Program-made: the position numbers and the translations under genes | Shown here: one piece after another, positions 9,983-19,233 of the stretch | Numbering within the stretch: position 1 is the first letter of the stretch | How the letters are laid out: the number at the start of each line of letters is the position of its first letter | The notes under the pieces: generated by a model | Told to the model about the DNA's origin: nothing | Seen by the model: only the letters and a program-made list of their open reading frames with translations | Databases searched by the model: none | DNA from: Porogramme epimiltina | Taxonomy: Eukaryota; Basidiomycota; Agaricomycetes; Polyporales; Polyporaceae | Assembly: GCA_900155495.1 (NCBI GenBank) | Contig: FTLJ01000799.1 | Span: 1 to 28,076 of the forward strand | Reading direction: 5' to 3' | DNA: 28,076 bases

Positions 9983-10066
9983 TGCCACATACCCGGGTCG
10001 AACGAGTGACCTCCCCATGACCTTTGCGGTACAAGTGGGGCGCGCATACCACTACGCCAATGCGGC
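9983..10066 (-). tRNA. tRNA-Thr (anticodon TGT) with an 11-nt intron
   Basis: Read on the minus strand the cloverleaf closes fully. The acceptor GCCGCAT pairs with ATGTGGC (one G-T), the D stem is GCGT/GCGC, the anticodon stem is CCCCA/TGGGG, the T stem is ACTCG/CGGGT with loop TTCGACC, the variable loop has 5 nt and the discriminator is A. Between the anticodon arms are 18 nt. Removing 11 nt (CCGCAAAGGTC) after position 37 leaves the loop CTTGTAA and a 73-nt tRNA. Anticodon TGT reads ACA and, by wobble, ACG. Internal A box TGGCGTAGTGG and B box GTTCGACCC are intact and a T5 terminator follows, so it should be active. It lies about 300 bases upstream of the 8628-9689 gene on the same strand. 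Confidence 0.93.
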
Positions 10067-10723
10067 AGTTATTATGAGCGCACCCTGCTGGAGTATCAGT
10101 GGTTGTCAAAAACCGTGCTGCGGTCTAAATGAATCCAGACAGGGCTCGTCCACTTTGCCACCGACTGTCACCATGCCGCACCTAGACTCTCTCTCCGTGC
10201 TACCCATCCGTCATCCCTGTCTCTGCATTTCGCATACAATGCAAGCACTCACTGTACTATGGGCGCGCAGCTGAAGAGCGCATAGAATAAGACCGAGAGT
10301 AACGAGCATCGGTGCCAGAAGACGGCAAGAATGCAGGCGGTGAGTGTTCGGTATTGAATTTGTATTGAGGTTCCCCAACTAATGATGCCCCCCGCTCTCG
10401 ACTCTCCCAGGCAAAGTCTAAACCGCAGGATCAGCTGGCCCCTGCGCGCGTGCCGTGCCGGCCAGAGGGTTCCAGTCCTGTTCCAGAAGTGGCCCCGTGA
10501 GGCCCATCCCCAAATCGCGCGACACAGAGGCTTGCGGGCGGGGGTACATAACGCCTGGGGTGGGAGTGCGGGGTGCATCTGTCCCACGGACTCCCTCCAT
10601 ACCCCCCTCGACGACCGCCTGTTCCTCGTCTCGACCGTCTGTGCTCCGGGTTCGCCGCTCCCACCGCTCCGTACGCCCACTTAGGACTTGAATACCGAAT
10701 TACCCCACCACACTATACTCGAC
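10067..10723. other. Intergenic region upstream of the cytochrome oxidase subunit gene
   Basis: Several GC-rich frames cross this region on both strands, none with recognisable protein features. It probably holds the promoter of the gene starting at 10724. An imperfect inverted pair (TTCGGTATT at 10347-10355 and AATACCGAA at 10691-10699) flanks most of it. Confidence 0.5.
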
Positions 10724-11094
10724 ATGTGCGCTCTCTGCCGTGCTGCTGCGCCCACCGTCCGCGCCTCCGCCCGCTCCCTCAGGCAGTCGCCGAGGCAGAT
10801 CCGGACGCTCTACACCGACAAGCCCCACGTTGCGCACAGCGTACGCGGCCTCTCGTTCCTCCTTCCCTCCTCTACTGACACATCCTTGCCTTCGCCACAG
10901 AACTTCCCCTTCAGCTACGCCAACAAGAAGTCCTTTGCGCTCAAGTACACGGGCACTCTGACGACGTTCTTCCTCGTGCCGTTCATTGCGTGCGGCTACC
11001 AGCTGTAAGTACATCCCGCGTCGGCACCGCAGACGACTCCCCAGAGCTGATGCAGGGCGACGGCAACAGGCGCAAGTCCGCCGGCGCGGCTTGA
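10724..11094 (+). CDS. COX8: Cytochrome c oxidase small subunit (COX7C / yeast Cox8 family)
   Basis: Three exons: 10724-10840, 10901-11004 and 11070-11094, giving 81 residues. The N-terminal 35-40 residues are Arg/Ser/Ala-rich with no acidic residue until the processing region: a mitochondrial targeting sequence. The mature part starts NFPFSYANKKSFALKY, followed by one membrane segment ending FLVPFIACGYQL and a short basic tail RKSAGAA. NxPF, a single helix and PFxA..QL(R/K)KS are the hallmarks of this nuclear-encoded subunit of respiratory complex IV in the mitochondrial inner membrane. Intron 1 is 60 nt with no in-frame stop, so retention would keep the frame. Intron 2 begins with GTAAGT, whose TAA is an in-frame stop directly after Gln-Leu if unspliced; splicing to 11069 restores the conserved tail. 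An upstream TTG-led frame is ignored in favour of ATG. Confidence 0.88.
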
Positions 11095-12121
11095 GCGCCT
11101 CGTCTCGGCCTACTGCGAGAGCACGCTGCGGCAGCGGCCAAGGGTGTAGGACTGTGGGCGCGAGAGATGCAGGGGGATGGGCTGGGTCGAGGAGGCTGCC
11201 GCACAGGGGCGTTGCGATCGCAGAGGACCAGGGAGACGACGACGAAGGATCTAATCGCACTGTATCATAGTCATTTTTGGCCCCAACACAACAAGACTAC
11301 CCGCCCATGTGTATGCCTGCCTAAGTCACGACGACACAACCCTGTAGCCTGTGCACCACGAGCGAGAAGAGGGCCAGAGCTGGCCAAGAGACCAAGTTGA
11401 ACATCTGCAGAACGACCGCCGGCCACAGACAAGGCAGTCGCGCAGCCAATCAGGAGCGTGGCATTTGGGTCAAAGGATGACGTCATCCCTCGGGGACGGC
11501 GTTGGCGCAGCGTACGCTCTCCTGGCACTCACTCGCCAGCAGCCAGAGGGCGTTGCAGTCTTTCCATCCTTTGCTATCGCTCTCCTAGTCCTCTATGCAC
11601 ACCCCACATCTCACGCGTTGAGTACAGTCGGTTCTTCAAAAAGAAATTGGGGCGCAAAAATGAAAAATGAACATCACTTACTCCAACTCCATTATCGACT
11701 AGCCGACGCTTTTCGACGACCTAGACTTCGTGACAGACGCGCCCTTTCTTCACCTTAGTCCAAACCACGACGATATATGGGAGGCCATAGGTTTAGAGGG
11801 CTAGCGTTGAGGGAGCGAGAGGCAGGACACAGCGGAAAGGTGCGCGATGTATGCGCTCGGCTTTTTCACCGATATTCATTCTTCAAAAGTCCATTATCTG
11901 CATTACGAGCGTCCCTACCCGATAGGAATGTTGTGGGGTGTGCATGTGAGTCGTCTATACCATGTCCGCGACCCTAACTTCTCAAACACTTGATTCTATG
12001 CTACTCCAGGAGCCCCGATGAAGCAATAGATGAACGAGGTGAGTGCGGGGAGCAAGGGCGTACCCGGTCTTCGTGCCGTCGAGTGCTTCTCACCGCGCCC
12101 TCGACTTGTATCCCTCGGTAG
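11095..12121. other. Intergenic region with a promoter-like block but no intact gene
   Basis: Open frames here are short, overlap on both strands and carry no motif. A CCAAT box and a perfect CRE palindrome lie at 11446-11488. A well-formed intron-like unit (GTGAGT at 11946, CCCTAAC branch-like site, CTCCAG ending 12009) suggests that the decayed gene annotated from 12122 may begin in this stretch. Confidence 0.5.
11446..11488. promoter_or_regulatory. CCAAT box plus perfect CRE/ATF palindrome
   Basis: CCAAT at 11446-11450 is followed 24 bases later by GGATGACGTCATCC (11475-11488), a perfect 14-bp palindrome around TGACGTCA, the binding core of CREB/ATF-type bZIP factors. CCAAT (HAP complex) next to a CRE is a usual promoter pairing. 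No intact gene starts nearby; the likely beneficiary is the decayed gene downstream. Confidence 0.45.
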
Positions 12122-13443
12122 ATCCTCACTGTCCTCAACGGGCTCCGGTGAAACTCAAACGTTAGGGCGCGATGGTGAGCGCTGCTGCTCTGTTATACTT
12201 TTGGCCCCGTTTTCAATGGCGCACATTCGATGAAGGTTAGCAGTCCAATCTGGGGTGCTTCTTTGCAGAGCTTCATCCGATATTCCAAGGCATCGTTTGA
12301 AGCTTGGGCTACGTCCGAGGTACGCGCATTCAGCGTATCCATTCTTTCCCACGAATCTCATACCCGTATCCCACTGCGTCAATCCTCAGACGTCATAGGA
12401 CGCCGTCTTCGGGTGGAGTGTTGTTTGTGTCTATCGGTTTCACCGTCAGGACTGCGTGGTCTCTGTGAGTTCTCCTGCTTTTAATAACACGTACGGGACC
12501 GCAGATTGACGAATGCATCACTTAGATTCACTCCTACGTCATGAAAAGGTGCCCGAAGCCTTAGGATCCCTCCGTCGGCGTTCATGTGCCTTTAATTCAT
12601 GTCGGCCATGTGAAGGGTCTCTTCTCAGTAGCACACTGCACACAAAAGGCACCCCGTTCCGCTTTTGCTCTTACCTCGCGCTCGACAGACCCGATACGTC
12701 CTCTCCTGACCCCTGTCATTCTTTCTTTCATCACCCCCGGAGTTGCCTGTCAGGGGCCGTTCTTTACGTCTCCGAGGCTTGAGCTTCACTCTACGACGCT
12801 TCTCGCCGGCGCCGACGTCATTGAGTCTCACGAACGCAAAAAGCGTCGCCATACGGTTTTGTTGATGCCCCGCTCCCGATAGGGCTCCATGTAGAGTCCG
12901 GAGCACGGGGCTCGCACCATGCGCTTTCTCCGTCTCCGGTATGTGGCGTCTCTCCGAAGTTGTCTTAGCGTTCCGTGTGTAGCTAACGTTCACTCCCAGC
13001 CGCCGCACACACATGCGTTGGGTCAACTTCGGGCATATCGCGTGTTCTCTCATGTGAAGATATAGTTCGATGTATATCACCGGCACCTCGGACGTGAGCA
13101 CTTCTGTACTTCGCCTGCTTTATCTCCTCGGCCGACCGCCGTTGTGTCCGTTGTGAGATGTCAACTCATACCATATGCTTTCTAGAAACACATATCGCAT
13201 GTTCGAGGCCCCGACAAGTATCTTGTGCGAGTGGTGTTTGCGGAGCCGAGACGCTCCGGACGAGATTGCTGATTTGACGGCAAGGGTACGTTGCTTCTGT
13301 GCCTTGTGACAGCAGCTGACGGAGCTATATGTGGCAGATGATCCCTAACGGGCGTGTTCTGTACTATCGCCAACCTCGCGGTCACTTTGATATCTGCCTT
13401 ACATCTATGTCCTCATCGGCCTGTCTTGTGCGCAGCGGCGGTT
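12122..13443 (+). pseudogene. Decayed multi-pass membrane protein gene (DUF6534-like)
   Basis: Protein-like pieces bounded by normal splice signals appear in order, but the frame is broken. The piece at 12241-12319 reads VQSGVLLCRASSD in one frame. The piece at 12390-12464 reads VLFVSIGFTVRTAWSL. The piece at 13230-13285 reads SGVCGAETLRTRLLI, then TGA (13275-13277). After a clean 52-nt intron (13286-13337, GTACGT, GCTGAC, GGCAG), in the same frame, there is another TGA (13339-13341), then SLTGVFCTIANLAVTLIS, then a shift to PYIYVLIGLSCAQRR. This order (VQS helix, TGF..TD..LI, TGxxT..C...LI, Y.....S.L) recalls the DUF6534 family of basidiomycete membrane proteins, from memory. Both stops are TGA and could derive from CGA. 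The middle (12505-13229) is longer than expected and unreadable. Boundaries are approximate. Confidence 0.4.
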
Positions 13444-14743
13444 GAGGCGTTAGGCGTTGATCGATCGGTGCAGATGCCTTAGGGGCGTTAGTAACACGGT
13501 TCGTACAAGCTTTCTCTGATCGTCCTTTTCGCAATGATCCGTCTCCGGGCTTTCTGGGCACGGGCTCGGAGCGTGCGGATGGAAGTTCTTTGCCACTCCG
13601 CGCACTCCGACTTGCTGAATTTTATCGTAATCACGGGACGTGCCTGACTTCCGTTTTAGGAAATTTCAACATATCTTTTGTCTCTTCGTGTGCGCAGTCG
13701 GACATCACGGCGCGCTGAACGTATGGCCAAGGATCTCAGCTGTTCGCAAGCTAGTACATCTTCCGATGCGGTGACCCAATGGTGACTTGCACCCTGGGCG
13801 GTTTGAGGCCGAACGGCACCCACACTTCCCATAGGGGTAAGTGATTTGGTTCCGGTTTTTCCGTTCCGAGCTAACTTCCCGACAGAGCGTGTCGTGCCAC
13901 ATGGCGCGCGAGCGCACGGAGGTGCGAAATAGACTGTCCTTTCCGTGCCCGTGGAGCCCACCGCTGTAATCAAACGCAGGCTCTTGGATTCTCCAAACGG
14001 CGCCGCGGGGTCGTTAAGGCGACAACACTCGCCGTGCTGCGCTGCGCGGTCTCGCCCGGATACAGACAACGCGCACCCGACGTACGAGATCGGTGCGCGG
14101 ATCCACGCGCACCCGGCTCCAGCTTCCAGGTCTGTGCGCTTCTCCGCCGCTGCCGCACACGGGATCACGGACGTGCCTTCTACCAAACATCATTCGCCCT
14201 CCGTCTACTGGAAACCTCCGGCGGTCGCCTCTTGCCCCTTTGCAGCGCCCCGGCCGAGCAAAATTTTCGCCTCCCCTCCTTCTCGCGCACGGCGCCCCGT
14301 GCCCTCGCCTTGGGACTTCCACGAGATCTACAGACGTCGTCTGCTCCACGCGGTCCGCATTCTCATGGGGCGTCGGGCGGCGTTGCTACCTCCACAGGAT
14401 TCCTCACTTTAGGCACGGTCGTGCTACGGACACCGGACTCGGCGGGACCGCTCTCCTCGCGCACCCACGGAAAACGTGATCAGACCGCGCGGGGCTCCGG
14501 CGGTCGCGCCCCCCAACCCGGCCTCGATTTGTGTCCCCCCATCTATCCTTCTTCATCTTCTGCGGGGCGTCCGAGGCCTATATATTGCCACCCCGCCCGG
14601 CCCTAGCTGCGAGCGCCGCCCCACTGCCCGCCCTCATTCCCCCACCCCACCACCTCTCATCCCCTCGCGCTCCGATCGCGGGCATACACATCGCAATCAC
14701 CGCACGGCCAACTCTCCGGTCAAGGTTAACGCTCAGCATTATC
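13444..14743. other. Intergenic region upstream of the GH16 gene
   Basis: Several overlapping frames of 60-190 codons (for example 13656-14186 minus and 14034-14606 plus) are Arg/Ala/Pro-rich, mutually exclusive and without motifs; I read them as chance frames in GC-rich DNA. The last 170 bases are the promoter and leader of the GH16 gene, with a TATA box at 14579. Confidence 0.55.
14579..14586 (+). promoter_or_regulatory. TATA box of the GH16 glucanase gene
   Basis: TATATATT stands out in very GC-rich surroundings, 158 bases before the ATG. With the usual distance this implies a 5' leader of roughly 120-130 nt. Clear TATA boxes are common before strongly regulated secreted-enzyme genes. Confidence 0.5.
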
Positions 14744-16492
14744 ATGCACGCCACCAGCGCCCTCGTCGTTCTAGCCAGCCTCGCCGCCGGCGTGTTCGGT
14801 GCGACGTACACGCAGTCCGACAGCCACCAAGGCGCCGAGTTCCTCTCGTCGTTTACGCACGAGGCGATCGCCGACCCCACGCACGGCCGGGTGTAAGCTT
14901 TCGCCTCCGCCTCGCGTCCTGCGCTTAAGGCTGTCCGCTGACGCCGCCGCGGGGATTAATTAGGAACTACGTCGACCAAGCCACCGCGCTCGCGAAGAAC
15001 CTTACGTTTGCGAGCGGAAACACCTTCATCATCCGCGCGGACGACACCACGGTCCTCAGCGCGAGCGGCCCGGGCCGGGACTCCGTCCGCCTCCAAAGCA
15101 ACAAGCAGTACACCACCCACGTCACCGTGTTCGTACCCCATCCGCGGGCTGTATTGTACCTGCCTTCTCCGCAGTCGCTAATCTTGGCCTCTGGCAACGT
15201 CGCGCAGGTGGAACATCCGTCATATGCCGCAGGGCTGCGGGTGCGTTCTTCATTTGCGCGCATCGCGCTAGGGCATCCGCGGCTGACATACGTGGACGCT
15301 TTGCAGGACGTGGCCCGCGGTGTGGGAGGTCGGCACCGACTGGCCCAACAACGGTGCGTGCACCCTCCAGCTATCCCACGGCCCCACTCTCCCCGCGCCG
15401 CGCACCCCGCGTGACTTTCTCCGAGACCGAAGTATCTCTGACGCCTCGCGCTCGCACCCGTAGGTGAGATCGACATCGTCGAGGGCGTCAACGACCAGAC
15501 GCCGAACCAGTCGACGCTGCACACGAGCCCAGGTCAGCTGCGCGCCGCGCTTCCCTCCTATTCCTCTCTTTACTGACGCGCGACGCGGTCACGACAGGAT
15601 GCACCATGCCTGCGTCACGCTCAGAGACCGGGTGAGTTCTCCCGCTCGCGCCGGGGCGCCTCTTCGGTAGTGTATCCGTACTCACGCGCTTCATTGCTTC
15701 TTCCTTCATCGCTCGCCCGCCCACCATCGCGCGCGTCTCGATGCGCGCACCTCCTCCGATGTCTGCGCACCGGTACGTCCCTTGCTCAAAACCTTCGCGT
15801 TGCTGCCGCGGCCTCTAGAACCTCTGTGGGAAACAACTGCGACACGGCCGCGACGGGCAACGCAGGCTGTGGGGTGACCGCACCTACGGCCAACAGCTAC
15901 GGGCCCTCCTTCAACAGCGCGGGCGGCGGTTGGTACGCAATGGAGCGCACGAACTCGTTCATCAAGGTCTGGTTCTGGACGCGCAGCTCGGGCTCTGTCC
16001 CTAGTGACGTCAGCAGCGGCGCGACCACAGTCAACACCGATAACTGGGTGCGCACCCATCTCTTCGCGCGTCCTATAATGGTCGCGTGAGCTAACTCTTG
16101 CTTGCATGCTTGCGATGTGTGCAGGGCACGCCCTACGCGTACTTCCCGAGCCAGTCGTGCGACATCTCTGAGCACTTCGGGGACCACAACCTCATCATCA
16201 ACCTGACCTTCTGTGCGTGTCCATCTCTTGCGCTCTTTCCCCCCTCCTGCTTCTCTAACCTAATTTGGCTTCGCGCGCACCAGGTGGAGATTGGGCAGGC
16301 GCCGTCTACAGCGCCGACGGCTGCCCCGGGGACTGCGCGAGTACGTCGCACCTTCTCTCCATTCTTCGCGGCGCCTCGCGCGGACACTGATATGGACGCT
16401 GACGCTTGCTGACTATAGCTTACGTCAACCAAAACCCCTCGGCGTTCACGAACGCGTACTTCGACATTGAGTGGCTCAAGATCTACGAATAG
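14744..16492 (+). CDS. Secreted GH16 endo-1,3(4)-beta-glucanase (laminarinase)
   Basis: Ten exons: 14744-14892, 14964-15128, 15208-15240, 15307-15353, 15464-15532, 15598-15631, 15819-16047, 16125-16212, 16284-16340 and 16419-16492, giving 314 residues. Residues 1-20 form a signal peptide (hydrophobic core LVVLASLAAGVFG). The GH16 fold follows: NYVDQATA near 51, VWNIRHMPQGCGTWPAVWE leading to the catalytic GEIDIVEG. By family rule Glu133 is the nucleophile, Asp135 assists and Glu138 is the acid/base. Cysteine-bearing segments (CTMPASR, NAGCGVTAPTANSYGP, SQSCDISEHFGD, CPGDC) and the ending FDIEWLKIY match the Phanerochaete laminarinase 16A type. It should cleave beta-1,3/1,6-glucan outside the cell, for nutrition or wall remodelling. 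Intron 2 has a weak GTTCGT donor chosen because it alone keeps the frame into VWNIRHM. Intron 6 (187 nt) is unusually long. No cellulose-binding module or GPI site is seen. Confidence 0.93.
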
Positions 16493-16824
16493 ACGCCTCG
16501 CGCATCCACCATTTCCTCCGCCGCGCAGGTTAACTTATATCCGATGTCTTCATATACACCCCTTATACACGCATACGTACAAAGCTGCAAGCAGTAACGA
16601 CTTCCACGACTCCTCCTTCAGCTCCCTTCCATCTCTCCCTTCGCGCGCGCTCCGTGTCCGCACGTGTGTATTATTCATCACTTGGCGTCTTGTACTTGTA
16701 TCATACCAGACCTCGTCCGTGTCCTTCGTCACTGATGTAGCATTGTGGGCATGGATACGAGCTGGCCCCTCGTGCGCCATTGCCATTACCTTTATCGTGT
16801 TCCCGCTTCAGCCTTGTGGATGCT
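16493..16824. other. Convergent intergenic region
   Basis: This is the 3' space between the GH16 gene and the convergent reductase gene. It is CT-rich on the plus strand near 16,600. I see no gene in it; it presumably holds both transcripts' 3' ends. Confidence 0.6.
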
Positions 16825-18409
16825 TCACAATCCCGATGCGCGAGCCGCGTCGAGCTGTGCCCTGTGTACGCCAGGCCACCGTCGCGTGAGCGCCTCCAAA
16901 ACTATGATTCTATCAATGCAGGAGACGCACTTGAGGGCCTCATGCAGGGGCGCAGTGAGCTGTCCCTCCTCCGTTATCCACCCGTGCCTGATATATTCTT
17001 CCACCGTGTCGCGGAGCGACTCGCGCACTGTGCGCATCTGCACACCGAGCACGCGCGTCGCCTTCTCTGCCGCGCAGACGCGGCGGCATTCTGGGGCCCG
17101 CTCGGCGCGCGCGGGGTCCCACTTGTCCAGCCCAGAAAGGAGATTGAGCTCCGCGGCCGCATTCACTTTGCACGTGACCAAAATGGCGTCAGGATATTGC
17201 GACGATGGAAAGAGCGGAGACACTCACGCCAGTGCTGCCAGTTGCACCATTCTGTCGTGTTAACAGGGAAAGAGGCCCGTGAGTGTCGTCAGCTCGGATA
17301 TGTGGAGGGGAGCTCGACATACGCGACACGCCGATCAGGCGTTCCCCGCCCGCCTCGGGGACTTCGAGCGCGCGCGCATGCACCTCGCCCGCGTCGCGCA
17401 CGTCGATGTAGTTGCAACCGGGCTGTGGGAAGACGAGCGCCTCCTCGCGCACGTTGAAGATTTGTATGTATGGAATGACCGCGGTCGAGGGGAGCAGATA
17501 GGGTGCCGCTGGGTCGCTGAAGGTGGGCTGTAGGGTGGATATACATGCCGGATCAGACACGCGCGAGCTAGGGAGAAGTGCGAACGCACGCCAAAGCACC
17601 AGCCACAATTGATAGTGGTGAGGTCCCAAGGCACTGTAGACTTGTGCTCCTCGTAAAACGAGAACGCGGCTAGGGCCGAGGAGACCGAGCGGCGAGGCGC
17701 GTCAGCTACGCATATTCACGGCGGAGATTACGGGGCGCACCTCTCTCCGCGAGCACCTTGCTCGCGCTGTAGCCGACATGTGCGGGTGTCTCCTTTCCCT
17801 TCGCCTCGACCTCCTGGACGGCCCATTCTGCCCAGTGCTCTTCGGTGTACGTCCCCGGCGTGTTCCCAAGGAGCGCCATGACGGAAGAGGTCATCACGAT
17901 GCGCTTCAGGTTCTTGCTGTGACATTGCCGCGGAGATCGGTGAGCGTTGTGGTTCTCACGTTGCCTAAAAGACCCGCAAGGTGAAACACAGACCCATGTT
18001 CCAGTGCGCTCTTCAAGAGGCTCAAGGCGCCACCGACTGCGGGTTTGATCAATTTCTGAGGGTCGTCCACGATGATGGTGAGCGGGGAAGCAATGTGGAC
18101 GACTCCTGCAACGCCCTGAATGGCCTCGTCATATGCGTGCTCCTAGTGCCTTGGTCAGGTCTGCAGGTATACGGTATCTGAAGGAACACTTACAACGACG
18201 ATGTCTGGTACGAGGACGTATTCCAAGTTTTGCGCCTTCTCTGGAAGCTTCTCTTGGAAGAGCTTGAGGAGCAACGCTCCCTTCTCGTCAGTGCGCACTG
18301 CAGCGCGGACGAGATATCCGCTCTGCAACAAGCGGCGGACGACCCAGGGGCCGATATAGCCATTAGCACCTGTAACGAGAATCTTATCGTGAGGTGATAC
18401 AGTAGGCAT
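16825..18409 (-). CDS. NAD(P)H-dependent carbonyl reductase, extended SDR (GRE2 / dihydroflavonol-reductase-like)
   Basis: Seven exons on the minus strand: 18409-18194, 18142-17994, 17916-17741, 17669-17590, 17527-17323, 17251-17228 and 17165-16825, giving 396 residues. Residues 10-20 read ILVTGANGYIG, the Rossmann dinucleotide site (TGxxGxxG). Ser132/Ser133 (MTSS) and YSASK (Tyr171, Lys175) form the SDR active site. FGP (residues 206-208) is made across intron 4, YIDVRDAGEVHARALEVPEAGGERLIG is the substrate-side signature, and ATRVLG lies near the end. Such enzymes reduce aldehydes and ketones in the cytosol; the substrate cannot be told. Exon 6 is only 24 nt (WCNWQHW) and rebuilds the WQxW motif. 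All introns are 51-77 nt and in phase. The C-terminus runs about 40 residues past the usual HGW end, so a further intron or an earlier stop is possible. It converges with the GH16 gene. Confidence 0.9.
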
Positions 18410-19078
18410 GATGAGGGGTCGTGCAGGGATTGACGCACCGATCTCTGGGTCAACTGCGGGTATTTATTGCATTCACCTCACGTCATGCGGCGTACGACGT
18501 TGTCCGAGGCCGGAGCAGCCTGTGGTGTTCGTCGCGGTTCACCTATGCCCTGTTTGGATGCCGAACCGACGGGTCATCATTCTGGAAAGAGTGCAATCGC
18601 TCGGCCATCGTTTACATGCAAGTCTGGGCGCACGTTGCAACCTGGGCGAGTCCATTGAGACGTAAGTTGTCGGTTACGACCTGAAGGATGGGGCTAGCCC
18701 AGGGGGATGGCCTTACGCTTCGCCTACGTCACATGAGGAGCGTTAATGGCTGTCTCGTACTACCAACGATGCTGCAAGCGAACGCTGATGCTGGAGTAGA
18801 GTGTACGAGAGCCATGACGCGAAATGCTGGTACACGAAACGTCAACATTGGACCGTGTTGATCGCACGGCTGACGGGCACTTACCGTCAATGTCCCTCGT
18901 GCATCGTGTCAGTGGAACACTATGATAGTTCCACACTTGGTCCAAATAGGGATGGGTGAGCCTTTGTCCGAGACGGTGCTTTGAAGTTCGGGATGAAAGT
19001 GTAACGAGCTCGATTCGAATTACCCACACCTAGGTACTACCCAAGCGGTATAATGGCCGTTTGCGGAAAGGATCATAA
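18410..19078. other. Intergenic region between the reductase and tRNA-Glu copy 1
   Basis: It holds the reductase promoter on its left side and the upstream flank of a tRNA gene on its right. Frames of 60-90 codons on both strands have no motif. I see nothing else. Confidence 0.55.
18461..18468 (-). promoter_or_regulatory. TATA-like box of the reductase gene
   Basis: AATAAATA on the minus strand, about 52 bases before the ATG at 18409, in an otherwise mixed sequence. Inferred from motif and spacing. Confidence 0.4.
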
Positions 19079-19150
19079 TCCGATATGGTGTAGTGGCTAA
19101 CATTATCGCCTCTCACGCGATAGCCCGGGGTTCGATTCCCCGTGTCGGAA
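19079..19150 (+). tRNA. tRNA-Glu (anticodon CTC), copy 1
   Basis: A full cloverleaf without intron, 72 nt. The acceptor TCCGATA pairs with TGTCGGA (one T-G), the D stem is GTGT/ACAT, the anticodon stem is ATCGC/GCGAT with loop CTCTCAC (anticodon CTC, codon GAG), the T stem is CGGGG/CCCCG with loop TTCGATT, and the discriminator is A. A T5 Pol III terminator follows at once. It is identical at all 72 positions to the copy at 21435 and sits 83 bases upstream of an F-box gene, as that copy also sits upstream of one. Confidence 0.96.
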
Positions 19151-19155
19151 TTTTT
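19151..19155 (+). terminator. RNA polymerase III terminator of tRNA-Glu copy 1
   Basis: TTTTT directly after the discriminator base. Confidence 0.85.
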
Positions 19156-19233
19156 GATGCCCACGGTTGCATCGCTCAAAATGATGTCAACGCTGTGGAA
19201 CGCATGCTCCTAGTCTTCTTTGCTCACCCTACC

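Noticed and set aside
11005..11055. Acceptor ending 11055 as the main splice of the oxidase-subunit gene
   Set aside because: It gives a tail unlike the family; the acceptor ending 11069 gives the conserved RKS-type tail. Kept only as a possible alternative.
12625..13101. Minus-strand 158-codon frame
   Set aside because: Arg/Lys-rich with no motif, opposite to the better supported decayed plus-strand gene.
13200..13212. GTTCGAGGCC, a B-box-like match
   Set aside because: No acceptor or anticodon stem around it, and it lies in the decayed gene.
13656..14186. Minus-strand 176-codon frame upstream of the GH16 gene
   Set aside because: Overlaps equally long plus-strand frames; composition typical of chance frames in GC-rich DNA.
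19010..19065. B-box-like GATTCGAATTACCC and A-box-like AAGCGGTATAATGG upstream of tRNA-Glu copy 1
   Set aside because: Neither can be folded into a cloverleaf on either strand; order of the boxes is wrong for a tRNA.
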